Origin: Billgrantia ethanolica
Lineage (GTDB): Bacteria > Pseudomonadota > Gammaproteobacteria > Pseudomonadales > Halomonadaceae
Assembly (NCBI RefSeq): GCF_021404305.1
Contig: NZ_JABFTX010000001.1
Location: forward strand, 930,001 to 994,000
Direction of reading: 5' to 3'
Length of the DNA: 64,000 nt
Positions 19,101 to 26,545 of this stretch are shown here, piece by piece. A program made the translations under genes and the position numbers. The notes beneath the pieces were generated by a model, which was not told the DNA's origin, ran no database searches, and was given only the letters and a program-made list of their open reading frames with translations. Numbering within the stretch: position 1 is the stretch's first letter; every line of letters begins with the position of its first letter.

Positions 19101-20018
19101 TCAGGCTTGGAGGAAATCCCGGGGCAACTTCATCATCTGCCGCCAAAGCTTCTCGACCCCCGGCTTGTGCACCAGCGAGCAGCGGTAGAGACGGATCTCC
19201 AGCGGTACGTCCCACTGCTCACCGCCGGCGCGTACTAGCTTGCCGCTCTTGAGCTCTTCGCGCACGCAGAAGTCGGGTATCCAGGCCAGCCCCACCCCTT
19301 GCAGCACCATGCCCTTGAGCCCTTCCGCCATGGCGGTTTCGTAGACGGTGCGCAGGCGCAGGCGCAGCGGGTCGTTCTTGAGTAGCATACGCACGCTGCG
19401 CCCCAGGAAAGCGCCCTGGGTATAGGCCAGATAGGGAATCGTCTCCTTGCTGTCGAGGCTGAAGCGCGGCTGCCCCTTGGCATCGGGAATACTGATGGGC
19501 AGCATCTTGACCTGACCGATGGAGAAGGAGGGAAACACTTCCGCATCGAGCTGCATGGTCGCGTACGGATCGTGATAGGCCAGCATCAGATCGCAGTTGC
19601 CCTCACGCAGCACGTGGATGGCCTCGCCCACGTTCATGGCCACGAGACGTGTCGGCAGCTCGCCCAGCCCTTCCTGCAAGCGTGAAATCCACTCGGGGTA
19701 GAAGCTCAGTGCCAGCGAGTGGGCTGCGACGATATCCAGCGCCTCGCGCGCCATGGATACGCCGCGCAGATGCCCCAGGCACTCGTTGAGCTGTTCCACC
19801 AGATTGCGCGCCGTAACCAGGAACAGCTGCCCTTCCGGGGTCAGGTTGATGGGCGTGGTAGAGCGGTCGACGAGGGTCACGCCTACGGCCTGCTCCAGGG
19901 AGCGAATGCGGCGACTGAAGGCCGGCTGGGTGACATGGCGCTGCCGGGCGGAGGCGGAGAAGCTGCGGGTATTGGCCAAGGCCACGAAATCTTCCAGCCA
20001 TTTTGTCTCGAGGTTCAC
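19101..20018 (-). CDS. LysR-family transcriptional regulator
   Basis: 305 residues. The N-terminal winged helix-turn-helix is FSASARQRHVTQPAFSRRIR followed by LEQAVGVTLVDR; a LysR substrate-binding domain follows (about residues 90-300). The target is unknown. The upstream gene (cls) reads in the same direction across a 149-bp gap that holds a TTAGGC-GTT-GCCTAA palindrome, possibly its own operator. The stop codon abuts the T-run of the palindromic terminator. No metabolic partner is adjacent. Confidence 0.92.
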   Translation of the reverse strand: MNLETKWLEDFVALANTRSFSASARQRHVTQPAFSRRIRSLEQAVGVTLVDRSTTPINLTPEGQLFLVTARNLVEQLNECLGHLRGVSMAREALDIVAAHSLALSFYPEWISRLQEGLGELPTRLVAMNVGEAIHVLREGNCDLMLAYHDPYATMQLDAEVFPSFSIGQVKMLPISIPDAKGQPRFSLDSKETIPYLAYTQGAFLGRSVRMLLKNDPLRLRLRTVYETAMAEGLKGMVLQGVGLAWIPDFCVREELKSGKLVRAGGEQWDVPLEIRLYRCSLVHKPGVEKLWRQMMKLPRDFLQA

Positions 20019-20089
20019 CGGGACTCCCGCTCACAGCCATCGCAAATCAAGTTAGGTGCCCTGCACAAAAACTCAGAAATGAGAGAATG

Positions 20090-20104
20090 TTAGGCGTTGC
20101 CTAA
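20090..20104. promoter_or_regulatory. Candidate operator upstream of lysR
   Basis: A perfect 6-3-6 inverted repeat, TTAGGC-GTT-GCCTAA, lies 72 bp upstream of the LysR start. A related half-site (GTTAGGTGCC) is at 20051. Spacing and position suit autoregulation by the LysR protein, but no classical T-N11-A box is certain. Confidence 0.4.
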
Positions 20105-20167
20105 TTTACCCCAGCCGTCCACTTAACCCAAGCGACTTTGGCCGCGCCCGGCACAGCTACCGATGCG

Positions 20168-21586
20168 CTACTGAATGGGCGCAGTGAGATAGGCCGCCCG
20201 CGAGACGAGCTTGCTCCACAGCGGGCGATTCTGCAACTCGTCGTAACCGATGCGGCGGCAGTCGGCGAAATCGCGCTCCAGCATCAGGCGCACCTGGGCG
20301 GCAAAACGTCGGTCGGGAATGAAGGCGGTAATCTCGAAATTCAGGCGAAACGAGCGGTTGTCGAGGTTCACCGTGCCAACCGATGCCGCACTGTCGTCGA
20401 TGAGAATCACCTTCTGGTGCAGGAAGCCGGGCTGGTAGCGATAGACCTTGACCCCGGCCCGCACCATGTCGGGCAGGAACGAAAAGGCCGAGAGGTAAAT
20501 GAGCAGATGATCGGGATGCTCGGGCATCATGATGCGCACGTCGACGCCGCGCATGGCGGCGAGCCGCAGTGCATCCTGCACGCCTTGATCAGGTACGAAA
20601 TAAGGGCTCGTGACCCATAGCCTCTCGTGTGCGCTGTGGATGGCATGCTGCACCAGCAGACTGGCCGTCTCCTGCCGGTCGGCGGGCCCCGAGGGCACGA
20701 TCACCACGTTGTGGCACTCCTCGCAGGTGACGTGCGGCTCCCAGCTCAGATTGAGCACTGTCCCCGTGGCCCAGTGCCAATCTTCCCAGAACGCCTCCTG
20801 CAACCCCAGCACGCTGGGACCGGTGAGCTTGAGGTGGGTATCGCGCCAGGGGCCGTGGCGCGGATGCTGGCCCAGGTACTCCACCCCCACGTTGAAGCCG
20901 CCGAGCCAGCCCTCGTTGCCATCGACGACGAGGATCTTGCGATGGTTGCGGAAATTGAGCTGAAAGCGATGCTTGAAGCCTCGTGAGGAGCGGAACGCAC
21001 TGGTCTCGACGCCCCCCTCTCTCAATTCATGCAGATAACCTTCGGACAGCTTGCGGCTACCGACCTCGTCGAACAGGAAGTAGACCCGGACCCCTCGCTG
21101 CGCGGCGCGCAGCAGGTGCTCCTTGAGCCGGTGTCCCAGCGCGTCGTTGCGCACGATGAAGAACTGGATCAGCACATAGTCGCGGGCGGAATCGATGCCG
21201 GCGAACAGGCTATCGAACGTTGCCTTGCCGTCGATCAGCAATTCGGCCTGATTGCCGCTGGTCAACGGCATCATGGCCAACTGCTCCACGGCGCGGATAT
21301 CGGGGTTGCGGGTATAGGCCAGGAACGGCTCCAGCCGTTCCCGATAGCGAGCGAGAATCCTCCGCAGTACGGTATCGCGCTCGCCGCGGGCGGAAACGTA
21401 ACCATAGAAGCGCGGCCGACCGAAGATCCAGAACGCCGGTACCGCCAGGTAGGGAAAGGTGACGAGAGAGATGATCCAGGCCACGGCCCCCTGCGAGGTG
21501 CGGCTGGAAAGCAGCGCCAGGACCGCCGAGACGAAGCCCAGCAGATGTACCATGAATATCGCCAGGCCGAACAGCCAGGATGCCAT
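20168..21586 (-). CDS. cls: Cardiolipin synthase (ClsA type)
   Basis: 472 residues of the phospholipase D superfamily. Two N-terminal membrane segments form the PLDc_N region. HKD motif 1 is NHRKILVVDGNEGWLGG and motif 2 is HQKVILIDDSAASVGT, both complete. It joins two phosphatidylglycerols to give cardiolipin, which supports membrane adaptation to salt. ATG at 21586 follows GGGAGAG; the frame extends upstream without a good site. The gene stands alone, sharing a strong hairpin with the fumarase gene on its upstream side. Confidence 0.93.
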   Translation of the reverse strand: MASWLFGLAIFMVHLLGFVSAVLALLSSRTSQGAVAWIISLVTFPYLAVPAFWIFGRPRFYGYVSARGERDTVLRRILARYRERLEPFLAYTRNPDIRAVEQLAMMPLTSGNQAELLIDGKATFDSLFAGIDSARDYVLIQFFIVRNDALGHRLKEHLLRAAQRGVRVYFLFDEVGSRKLSEGYLHELREGGVETSAFRSSRGFKHRFQLNFRNHRKILVVDGNEGWLGGFNVGVEYLGQHPRHGPWRDTHLKLTGPSVLGLQEAFWEDWHWATGTVLNLSWEPHVTCEECHNVVIVPSGPADRQETASLLVQHAIHSAHERLWVTSPYFVPDQGVQDALRLAAMRGVDVRIMMPEHPDHLLIYLSAFSFLPDMVRAGVKVYRYQPGFLHQKVILIDDSAASVGTVNLDNRSFRLNFEITAFIPDRRFAAQVRLMLERDFADCRRIGYDELQNRPLWSKLVSRAAYLTAPIQ

Positions 21587-21632
21587 GATCTCTCCCTGTA
21601 AAAACAGCAATCTGAAGCATACCTTAGACTAC

Positions 21633-21660
21633 AACGGCCCCGCCAGCTGGCGGGGCCGTT
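21633..21660. terminator. Strong hairpin after the fumarase gene
   Basis: A 28-bp perfect palindrome (left half AACGGCCCCGCCAG) lies 32 bp beyond the fumarase stop and 46 bp upstream of the cls start. It should end fumarase transcription and separate the two same-strand genes. Confidence 0.75.
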
Positions 21661-21691
21661 TGCCTATGGAACTAGAGGTTCCGTAGCCACA

Positions 21692-23197
21692 TCATGCGCG
21701 CTCGGCGATGATCTCCTTCCACTTGGCGGGGCCGGTCTGGTGCACCGAGGTGCCCTGGCTGTCCACCGCCACGGTGACCGGCATGTCCTCGACCTCGAAC
21801 TCGTAAATCGCTTCCATGCCCAGGTCGGCGAAGCCGACCACGCGGGACTTCTTGATCGCCTGGGCCACCAGGTAGGCGGAGCCGCCCACGGCCATCAGAT
21901 ACACCGCCTTGTTGTCGCGGATCGCCTCGATGGCGGCCGGGCCGCGCTCGGCCTTGCCCACCATGCCCAGCAGGCCAGTCTCTTCCAGCATGGTGCGGGT
22001 GAACTTGTCCATCCGCGTGGCGGTCGTGGGGCCTGCCGGACCGACCACCTCGTCGCCCACCGGATCCACCGGCCCGACGTAATAGATGAAGCGGCCTTTC
22101 ATGTCGACTGGCAGTTCTTCGCCCTTGGCAAGCATGTCGACCATGCGCTTGTGCGCGGCATCTCGACCGGTGAGCAGCTTACCGTTGAGCAGCAGGGTGT
22201 CGCCCGGCTGCCAGGTCTGCACCTCTTCCGGGGTGACCGTGTCCAGGTTCACGCGCTTGACGTTGTCACCCGCCTCGCGGGTGATCTCCGGCCAGTCTTC
22301 CAGCTTGGGCACCGGCAGTGCCGCCGGGCCGGAACCGTCCAGGGTGAAGTGCGCATGACGGGTGGCGGCGCAGTTGGGGATGATCGCCACCGGCTTGTTG
22401 GCGGCGTGGGTCGGGTAGTCCTTGACCTTGATGTCGAGCACCGTGGTCAGGCCGCCCAGACCCTGGGCGCCAATGCCGCTCTTGTTGACCTTGTCGAACA
22501 GCTCCAGGCGCAGCTCCTCGGCACGGTTGGACGCACCGCGCGCCTGCAGCTCCTGGATGTCGATGGGATCGAGCAGCGCCTCCTTGGCGATCTCCATGGC
22601 CTTCTCGGCGGTACCGCCGATGCCAATGCCGAGCATGCCGGGCGGACACCAGCCGGCGCCCATCTTGGGCAGCTGCTCGAGCACCCAGTCGACCACGCTG
22701 TCCGACGGGTTGAGCATGGCGAACTTGGACTTCGCCTCGCTGCCGCCGCCCTTGGCCGCCACGTGGACCTCGACCTTGTCGCCGGGCACGATCTTGTGAT
22801 GGATGATCGCCGGCGTGTTGTCGCCGGTGTTCTTGCGGGCGCCGTCCGGATCGGCCAGCACCGAGGCGCGCAGCACGTTGTCGGGCAGCTGGTAGGCACG
22901 ACGCACGCCCTCGTTGATCATGTCGTCGAGGCTCATCTCGGCGTCCCAGCGCACGTTCATGCCCACATGCACGAACACGGTGACGATGCCGGTGTCCTGA
23001 CAGATCGGACGGTGGCCCATGGCGCACATGCGCGAGTTGATCAGAATCTGGGCGATGGCGTCCTTGGCCGCCGGGTTCTCCTCCCGCTCGTACGCCGCCG
23101 CCATGGCGTCGATGAAATCCTTGGGATGGTAGTAGGAGATGTACTGCAGGGCGTCGGCGACGCTCTGGATCAAATCGTCCTGGCGGATCACGGTCAT
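21692..23197 (-). CDS. fumA: Class I (iron-sulfur) fumarate hydratase
   Basis: 501 residues. The N-terminal alpha domain has SRMCAMGHRPICQDTG and PNCAATRHAHF, which supply the [4Fe-4S] cysteines. The C-terminal beta domain has YYVGPVDPVGDEVVGPAGPTTATRMD. It interconverts fumarate and malate in the TCA cycle; class I enzymes are oxygen-sensitive. ATG at 23197 (after GAGGAG, 10 nt) gives the family N-terminus MTVIRQDDLIQSV. FumA/FumB-type substrates such as mesaconate cannot be excluded. Confidence 0.94.
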   Translation of the reverse strand: MTVIRQDDLIQSVADALQYISYYHPKDFIDAMAAAYEREENPAAKDAIAQILINSRMCAMGHRPICQDTGIVTVFVHVGMNVRWDAEMSLDDMINEGVRRAYQLPDNVLRASVLADPDGARKNTGDNTPAIIHHKIVPGDKVEVHVAAKGGGSEAKSKFAMLNPSDSVVDWVLEQLPKMGAGWCPPGMLGIGIGGTAEKAMEIAKEALLDPIDIQELQARGASNRAEELRLELFDKVNKSGIGAQGLGGLTTVLDIKVKDYPTHAANKPVAIIPNCAATRHAHFTLDGSGPAALPVPKLEDWPEITREAGDNVKRVNLDTVTPEEVQTWQPGDTLLLNGKLLTGRDAAHKRMVDMLAKGEELPVDMKGRFIYYVGPVDPVGDEVVGPAGPTTATRMDKFTRTMLEETGLLGMVGKAERGPAAIEAIRDNKAVYLMAVGGSAYLVAQAIKKSRVVGFADLGMEAIYEFEVEDMPVTVAVDSQGTSVHQTGPAKWKEIIAERA

Positions 23198-23277
23198 GTG
23201 CAAGGAACTCCTCGGCAGTGTCGGCATGCCCGCTTCTGGATTCGCAAGCGCGAAGCGGCGGGTTCGAACGGGGGCGA

Positions 23278-23283
23278 ATTATA
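23278..23283 (-). promoter_or_regulatory. Candidate -10 element for the fumarase gene
   Basis: A perfect TATAAT on the minus strand, preceded by ATACGG, lies 81 bp upstream of the fumarase start. No good -35 hexamer is seen at 16-18 nt. The same CGGTATAA core occurs in the two 17-bp repeats beside poxB. Confidence 0.4.
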
Positions 23284-23347
23284 CCGTATCGCGGCCTGCT
23301 AGACAGGTTCATGCCGCCAAGGTCGAACCCTGGTGGTAACGGCTCGA

Positions 23348-23364
23348 GAAGATAACGGTATAAA
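23348..23364 (+). repeat. 17-bp direct repeat, copy 1 (upstream of poxB-like gene)
   Basis: GAAGATAACGGTATAAA, 98 bp before the poxB-like start. TATAAA could be its -10 element. An identical copy lies at 25337 beyond the gene. Confidence 0.8.
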
Positions 23365-23461
23365 AGCCAGATCGATTTGTCGCCCTGGACCACCACCTCT
23401 ACGCTAGCTGTTAGTCAGTCATGGACTCATGGAACGTAGCGTCACGATCAAGGAGCCGATC

Positions 23462-25249
23462 ATGCAACCCACCGTGTCCGATTTCCTCGTCTCCCGCCTG
23501 CGCGAATGGGGTGTGGAGCGGCTGTACGGCTACTCAGGCGACGGCATCAACGGCGTGATGTCCGCCCTGCGCCGCGCCGAAGGCAATCCCCGCCTCATTC
23601 AGCCCCGCCACGAGGAAGTGGCGGCCTTCATGGCCTGTGCGCATGCCAAGTTCAGCGATGAGGTCGGCGTCTGCGTGGCCACCTCCGGCCCCGGCGCGGT
23701 GCACCTGCTCAACGGCCTCTACGATGCGCGCAAGGACCACATGCCCACCGTGGCCATCGTCGGTCAGCAGGCGCGCAAGAGCCTGGGCACCGACTATCAG
23801 CAGGAACTCGACCTGATGGCGCTGTTCAAGGACGTCGCCAGCGAGTACGTGCAGATGGTCACCGAGCCGGCTCAGGCCCGTCACGTCATCGACCAGGCCA
23901 TGCGTATCGCCATCGCCCGACGCACCGTGACCTGCGTGATCCTGCCTAACGACGTGCAGGACCTGCCCATGGAAGATCCGCCCAGGGAACATGGCGCGGT
24001 ATTCTCCGGCGTCGGCTACCAGTTTCCCCAGCAGTTGCCCGAGCCCGCCGACCTGGACGCCGCCGCGGAAATTCTGAAGTCCGGCAAGAAGGTCGCCATC
24101 CTGGCCGGCGCCGGGGTCAAGCATGCGGTGGACGAGCTGATTCGCGTGGCCGACCTGACCGGCGCCGGCATCGCCAAGGCGATACTGGCCAAGACCATGG
24201 TGCCCGACGACCTGCCCGGCGTGACCGGCTCCATCGGCCTGCTCGGTACCGAAGCCAGCGACCGCATGATGAGGGAGTGCGACACCCTGCTGATGGTAGG
24301 CACGCGCTTCCCCTATGTGGAGTTTCTGCCCGAACCGGGTCAGGCCCGCGCCATTCAGATCGACGTGGTACCGGAAGCCCTGGGCGTGCGCTACCCCACC
24401 GAGGTCAACCTGCATGGCGATGCCGGCGCCACCTTGGCAGCCCTGGCCGAACGCCTCAAGCGCAAGCGCAACAGCAAGTGGCGCAAGCAGGTGCAGGGCT
24501 GGATCGACGACTGGTGGGAGAAGACCGAGGCGCGTGCCGCCACCGAGGCCACGCCGATCAACCCGCAACTCGTGTTCCAGCGCCTTTCACCACGCCTGCC
24601 GGACGACGTCATGCTCACCTGCGACGTGGGTAGCGCCACCAACTGGTATGCGCGCAACCTGAAGATCCGTCGCGGCATGCTGGGCTCCGTTTCCGGCGGA
24701 CTGGCCTCGATGGGCAACGGCGTGCCCTACCTGGTCGCCGCCAAGTTCTGCCACCCTGGCCGCCCTGCCATCGCGCTGGTCGGCGACGGCGCCATGCAGA
24801 TGCTGGGCAACAATGCCCTGATCACCCTGGCCAAGTACTGGCAGGAGTGGGAAGACCCGCGCTGCATCGTGCTGGTGCTCAACAACCACGACCTGAGCCA
24901 GGTGACCTGGGAGCAGCGAGTCATGGAAGGCGACCCCAAGTTCGATACTTCCCAGGAGCTGCCCGAGTTCCGCTACGATCAGTACGCCGAGCTGCTCGGT
25001 TTCAAGGGCCTGGTCATGCGCGAGCCCGACGACATCGACCGGGTATGGGACGAGGCCCTCGCCGCCGACCGTCCGGTGGTGATCAACGCCTATACCGACG
25101 GCGACATCGCTCCCCTGCCCCCGCACATCGAGTTCGAGCAGGCCAAGAGCTACCTCGCCTCAATGCTCAAGGGCGACTCCAGCGGCCTGCACAGCGCCAA
25201 ACTTTCGGCCAAGCAAATGGGCCGTTCGCTGTTCAGGCGCAAGAAGTGA
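23462..25249 (+). CDS. poxB: Thiamine-diphosphate enzyme, pyruvate oxidase (PoxB)-like
   Basis: 595 residues with the three-domain layout of ThDP decarboxylases. The Pyr domain carries catalytic Glu51 (QPRHEEVAAF), followed by a central FAD/Rossmann-like domain (ILAGAGVKHA). The PP domain has the ThDP motif GDGAMQML to LNNHD. The best match is to PoxB-like proteins, which oxidise pyruvate to acetate and CO2; acetolactate synthase-like enzymes share the fold. The C-terminal membrane-binding tail of E. coli PoxB is not evident, so the electron acceptor is uncertain. ATG at 23462 follows AAGGAG at 7 nt. Confidence 0.8.
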   Translation: MQPTVSDFLVSRLREWGVERLYGYSGDGINGVMSALRRAEGNPRLIQPRHEEVAAFMACAHAKFSDEVGVCVATSGPGAVHLLNGLYDARKDHMPTVAIVGQQARKSLGTDYQQELDLMALFKDVASEYVQMVTEPAQARHVIDQAMRIAIARRTVTCVILPNDVQDLPMEDPPREHGAVFSGVGYQFPQQLPEPADLDAAAEILKSGKKVAILAGAGVKHAVDELIRVADLTGAGIAKAILAKTMVPDDLPGVTGSIGLLGTEASDRMMRECDTLLMVGTRFPYVEFLPEPGQARAIQIDVVPEALGVRYPTEVNLHGDAGATLAALAERLKRKRNSKWRKQVQGWIDDWWEKTEARAATEATPINPQLVFQRLSPRLPDDVMLTCDVGSATNWYARNLKIRRGMLGSVSGGLASMGNGVPYLVAAKFCHPGRPAIALVGDGAMQMLGNNALITLAKYWQEWEDPRCIVLVLNNHDLSQVTWEQRVMEGDPKFDTSQELPEFRYDQYAELLGFKGLVMREPDDIDRVWDEALAADRPVVINAYTDGDIAPLPPHIEFEQAKSYLASMLKGDSSGLHSAKLSAKQMGRSLFRRKK

Positions 25250-25276
25250 TCCCCAGGCCCAAGACGTAGCCTACCC

Positions 25277-25306
25277 GGCCCGGTCATGCGGCGGCGTAAC
25301 CGGGCC
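25277..25306. terminator. Hairpin after the poxB-like gene
   Basis: An 8-bp stem (GGCCCGGT and complement) with a 14-nt loop lies between poxB and the convergent nei. No T-tract follows. Confidence 0.5.
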
Positions 25307-25336
25307 ACAACACTCGCCTGCGGCAGAGATCAACAG

Positions 25337-25353
25337 GAAGATAACGGTATAAA
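25337..25353 (+). repeat. 17-bp direct repeat, copy 2 (downstream of poxB-like gene)
   Basis: Identical to 23348-23364 and in the same orientation. It lies in the poxB-nei convergent spacer, where a promoter would read antisense into nei. Confidence 0.8.
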
Positions 25354-25372
25354 TGCTGGCGAGATAAATCGT

Positions 25373-26194
25373 TCAATCGGGCTGACAGCTCGGGCAGCGA
25401 TAGAGCCGACGCGAGGCGACCGTCAGTCGCTCGATCGGCGTGCCGCAGGCGTGACACGGCCTGCCGTCGCGCTCGAACACGGCAAAGCGACTGAGCCGTC
25501 GGCTCTCGCCGTGCCGCCTGGCAGCGACCGCCCACTCGCCGCGGTTGGTCACGCCGGCCTGTTCGTAGGCCTGTCGCGTCACGGCGAGGATGGTACGCGC
25601 CAGCTCTTGCAGTCGCACGGCGCTCAGGTCGGCGACCCGGGCCGTGGGCGACAGCCCGGCGAAGAACAGGATTTCGGAGCGCAGGTAGTTGCCGATGCCG
25701 GCGAAAGGTGCCTGATCGAGCAGCAGCCCGCCCAGCCGACGGCGCACGAAGCGCGGCTCGCTCAAACGCGCCACGGCCTGCTCCGGCGTGACCCCGTGGG
25801 TCAGCAGGTCGGGGCCGAGACGGGAGAGAAACGGATGCTCGGCGAGCCGCTCGGCCGGCCACAGCGAGACGTCCGAGGCGCTGTAGAGGCTGGCCGAGCG
25901 TCCTTCCGCCGTCAGCCGTACGCGCAGCGAGCGCTCGGTATCGGGCTCGCGTTCGGCGTCGTGGAGCTTCCATAGGCCGTAGAGCTGGTTGTGGCTGTAG
26001 AGCACGCGACCGTCGTCGAAGCGGGTCAGCAACGCCTTGCCCCAGCTGTCCACCGCCGTGACCTCTCGCCCCACCAGCGAGTCGGCCTCGGCGGCCAGTT
26101 CGGGGAAGGCGAACCACACGGACTCCAGCCGCCTGCCGGCAAGCTGCTCGTGCAGACGGTCGGCGGCACGGCGAATCTCAGGGCCTTCGGGCAT
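25373..26194 (-). CDS. nei: Endonuclease VIII (Nei), base-excision DNA glycosylase
   Basis: 273 residues. The N-terminus MPEGPEIRR supplies the catalytic Pro2 and Glu3; Lys53 (SWGKALL) matches the conserved Nei lysine. The helix-two-turn-helix region (DQAPFAGIGNYLRSEI) and C-terminal zinc finger (CHACG, CPSC) are intact. It excises oxidised pyrimidines and nicks the abasic site. It stands alone between convergent poxB and the repeat-rich spacer before uvrB. Confidence 0.93.
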   Translation of the reverse strand: MPEGPEIRRAADRLHEQLAGRRLESVWFAFPELAAEADSLVGREVTAVDSWGKALLTRFDDGRVLYSHNQLYGLWKLHDAEREPDTERSLRVRLTAEGRSASLYSASDVSLWPAERLAEHPFLSRLGPDLLTHGVTPEQAVARLSEPRFVRRRLGGLLLDQAPFAGIGNYLRSEILFFAGLSPTARVADLSAVRLQELARTILAVTRQAYEQAGVTNRGEWAVAARRHGESRRLSRFAVFERDGRPCHACGTPIERLTVASRRLYRCPSCQPD

Positions 26195-26255
26195 CCCTTT
26201 TCCTTACGATCTCAGCAACGAATCCGGCGATCATGGGCCGCTCGGGCTGATCCGC

Positions 26256-26350
26256 GGACAGGCCTGTGAGGAGGCGCTGTGAACCCATCCCTGGGCGCTA
26301 CTTTTGCCATCCCTGGCAAAAGACCTCCTCTTCGGCCTGCCCCCGGCGCC
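26256..26350 (-). repeat. Structured dispersed repeat, copy A (3' of uvrB)
   Basis: About 95 bp, homologous to 35521-35614 in opposite orientation; 31 bases in the middle are identical. It folds into outer stem P1 (26257-26264 with 26334-26341), stem P2 (26268-26274 with 26324-26330) and two hairpins sharing the loop context CCATCCCTGG (26284-26295 and 26301-26322). On the minus strand, downstream of uvrB, both loops read GGGA. It lies in the 351-bp nei-uvrB spacer, which contains no supported gene. Confidence 0.85.
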
Positions 26351-26424
26351 CCTCGCTCCGTGGCATTATGGCTCCTCGATATACGAAAGAGCATCTGTGG
26401 ATTGGCGTCGCGAGCGAAGAGAGG

Positions 26425-26514
26425 TTGCCCGCCGCCGGAGCGCAGCAACCGGAGTTAGCTTGCTGCTCAATGAGGATTGCGACGGTTCGACGCCTCGATA
26501 CCGTCGGCGGGCAA
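26425..26514. repeat. Inverted repeats able to form a three-way junction, 3' of uvrB
   Basis: Outer arms TTGCCCGCCG (26425) and CGGCGGGCAA (26505) are perfectly complementary over 10 bp. Inside are two further pairs: GCAGCA/TGCTGC (26442 and 26461) and GACGGT/ACCGTC (26481 and 26500). It lies 32 bp past the uvrB stop. It could end uvrB transcription or be a structured RNA; there is no T-tract. Confidence 0.55.
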
Positions 26515-26545
26515 GATATCGAGCGCAGCAGTCAATCAACGATGC

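Noticed and set aside
21740-23302. 520-codon frame opposite the fumarase gene
   Set aside because: The minus-strand product is a full-length class I fumarase; the plus frame has no family signal.
26212-26448. Small open frame sharing APRDGFTAPP with a frame at 35258-35770
   Set aside because: The similarity comes from the two nucleotide repeat copies. Covarying stems, not codons, explain the conservation, so neither is called as a gene.
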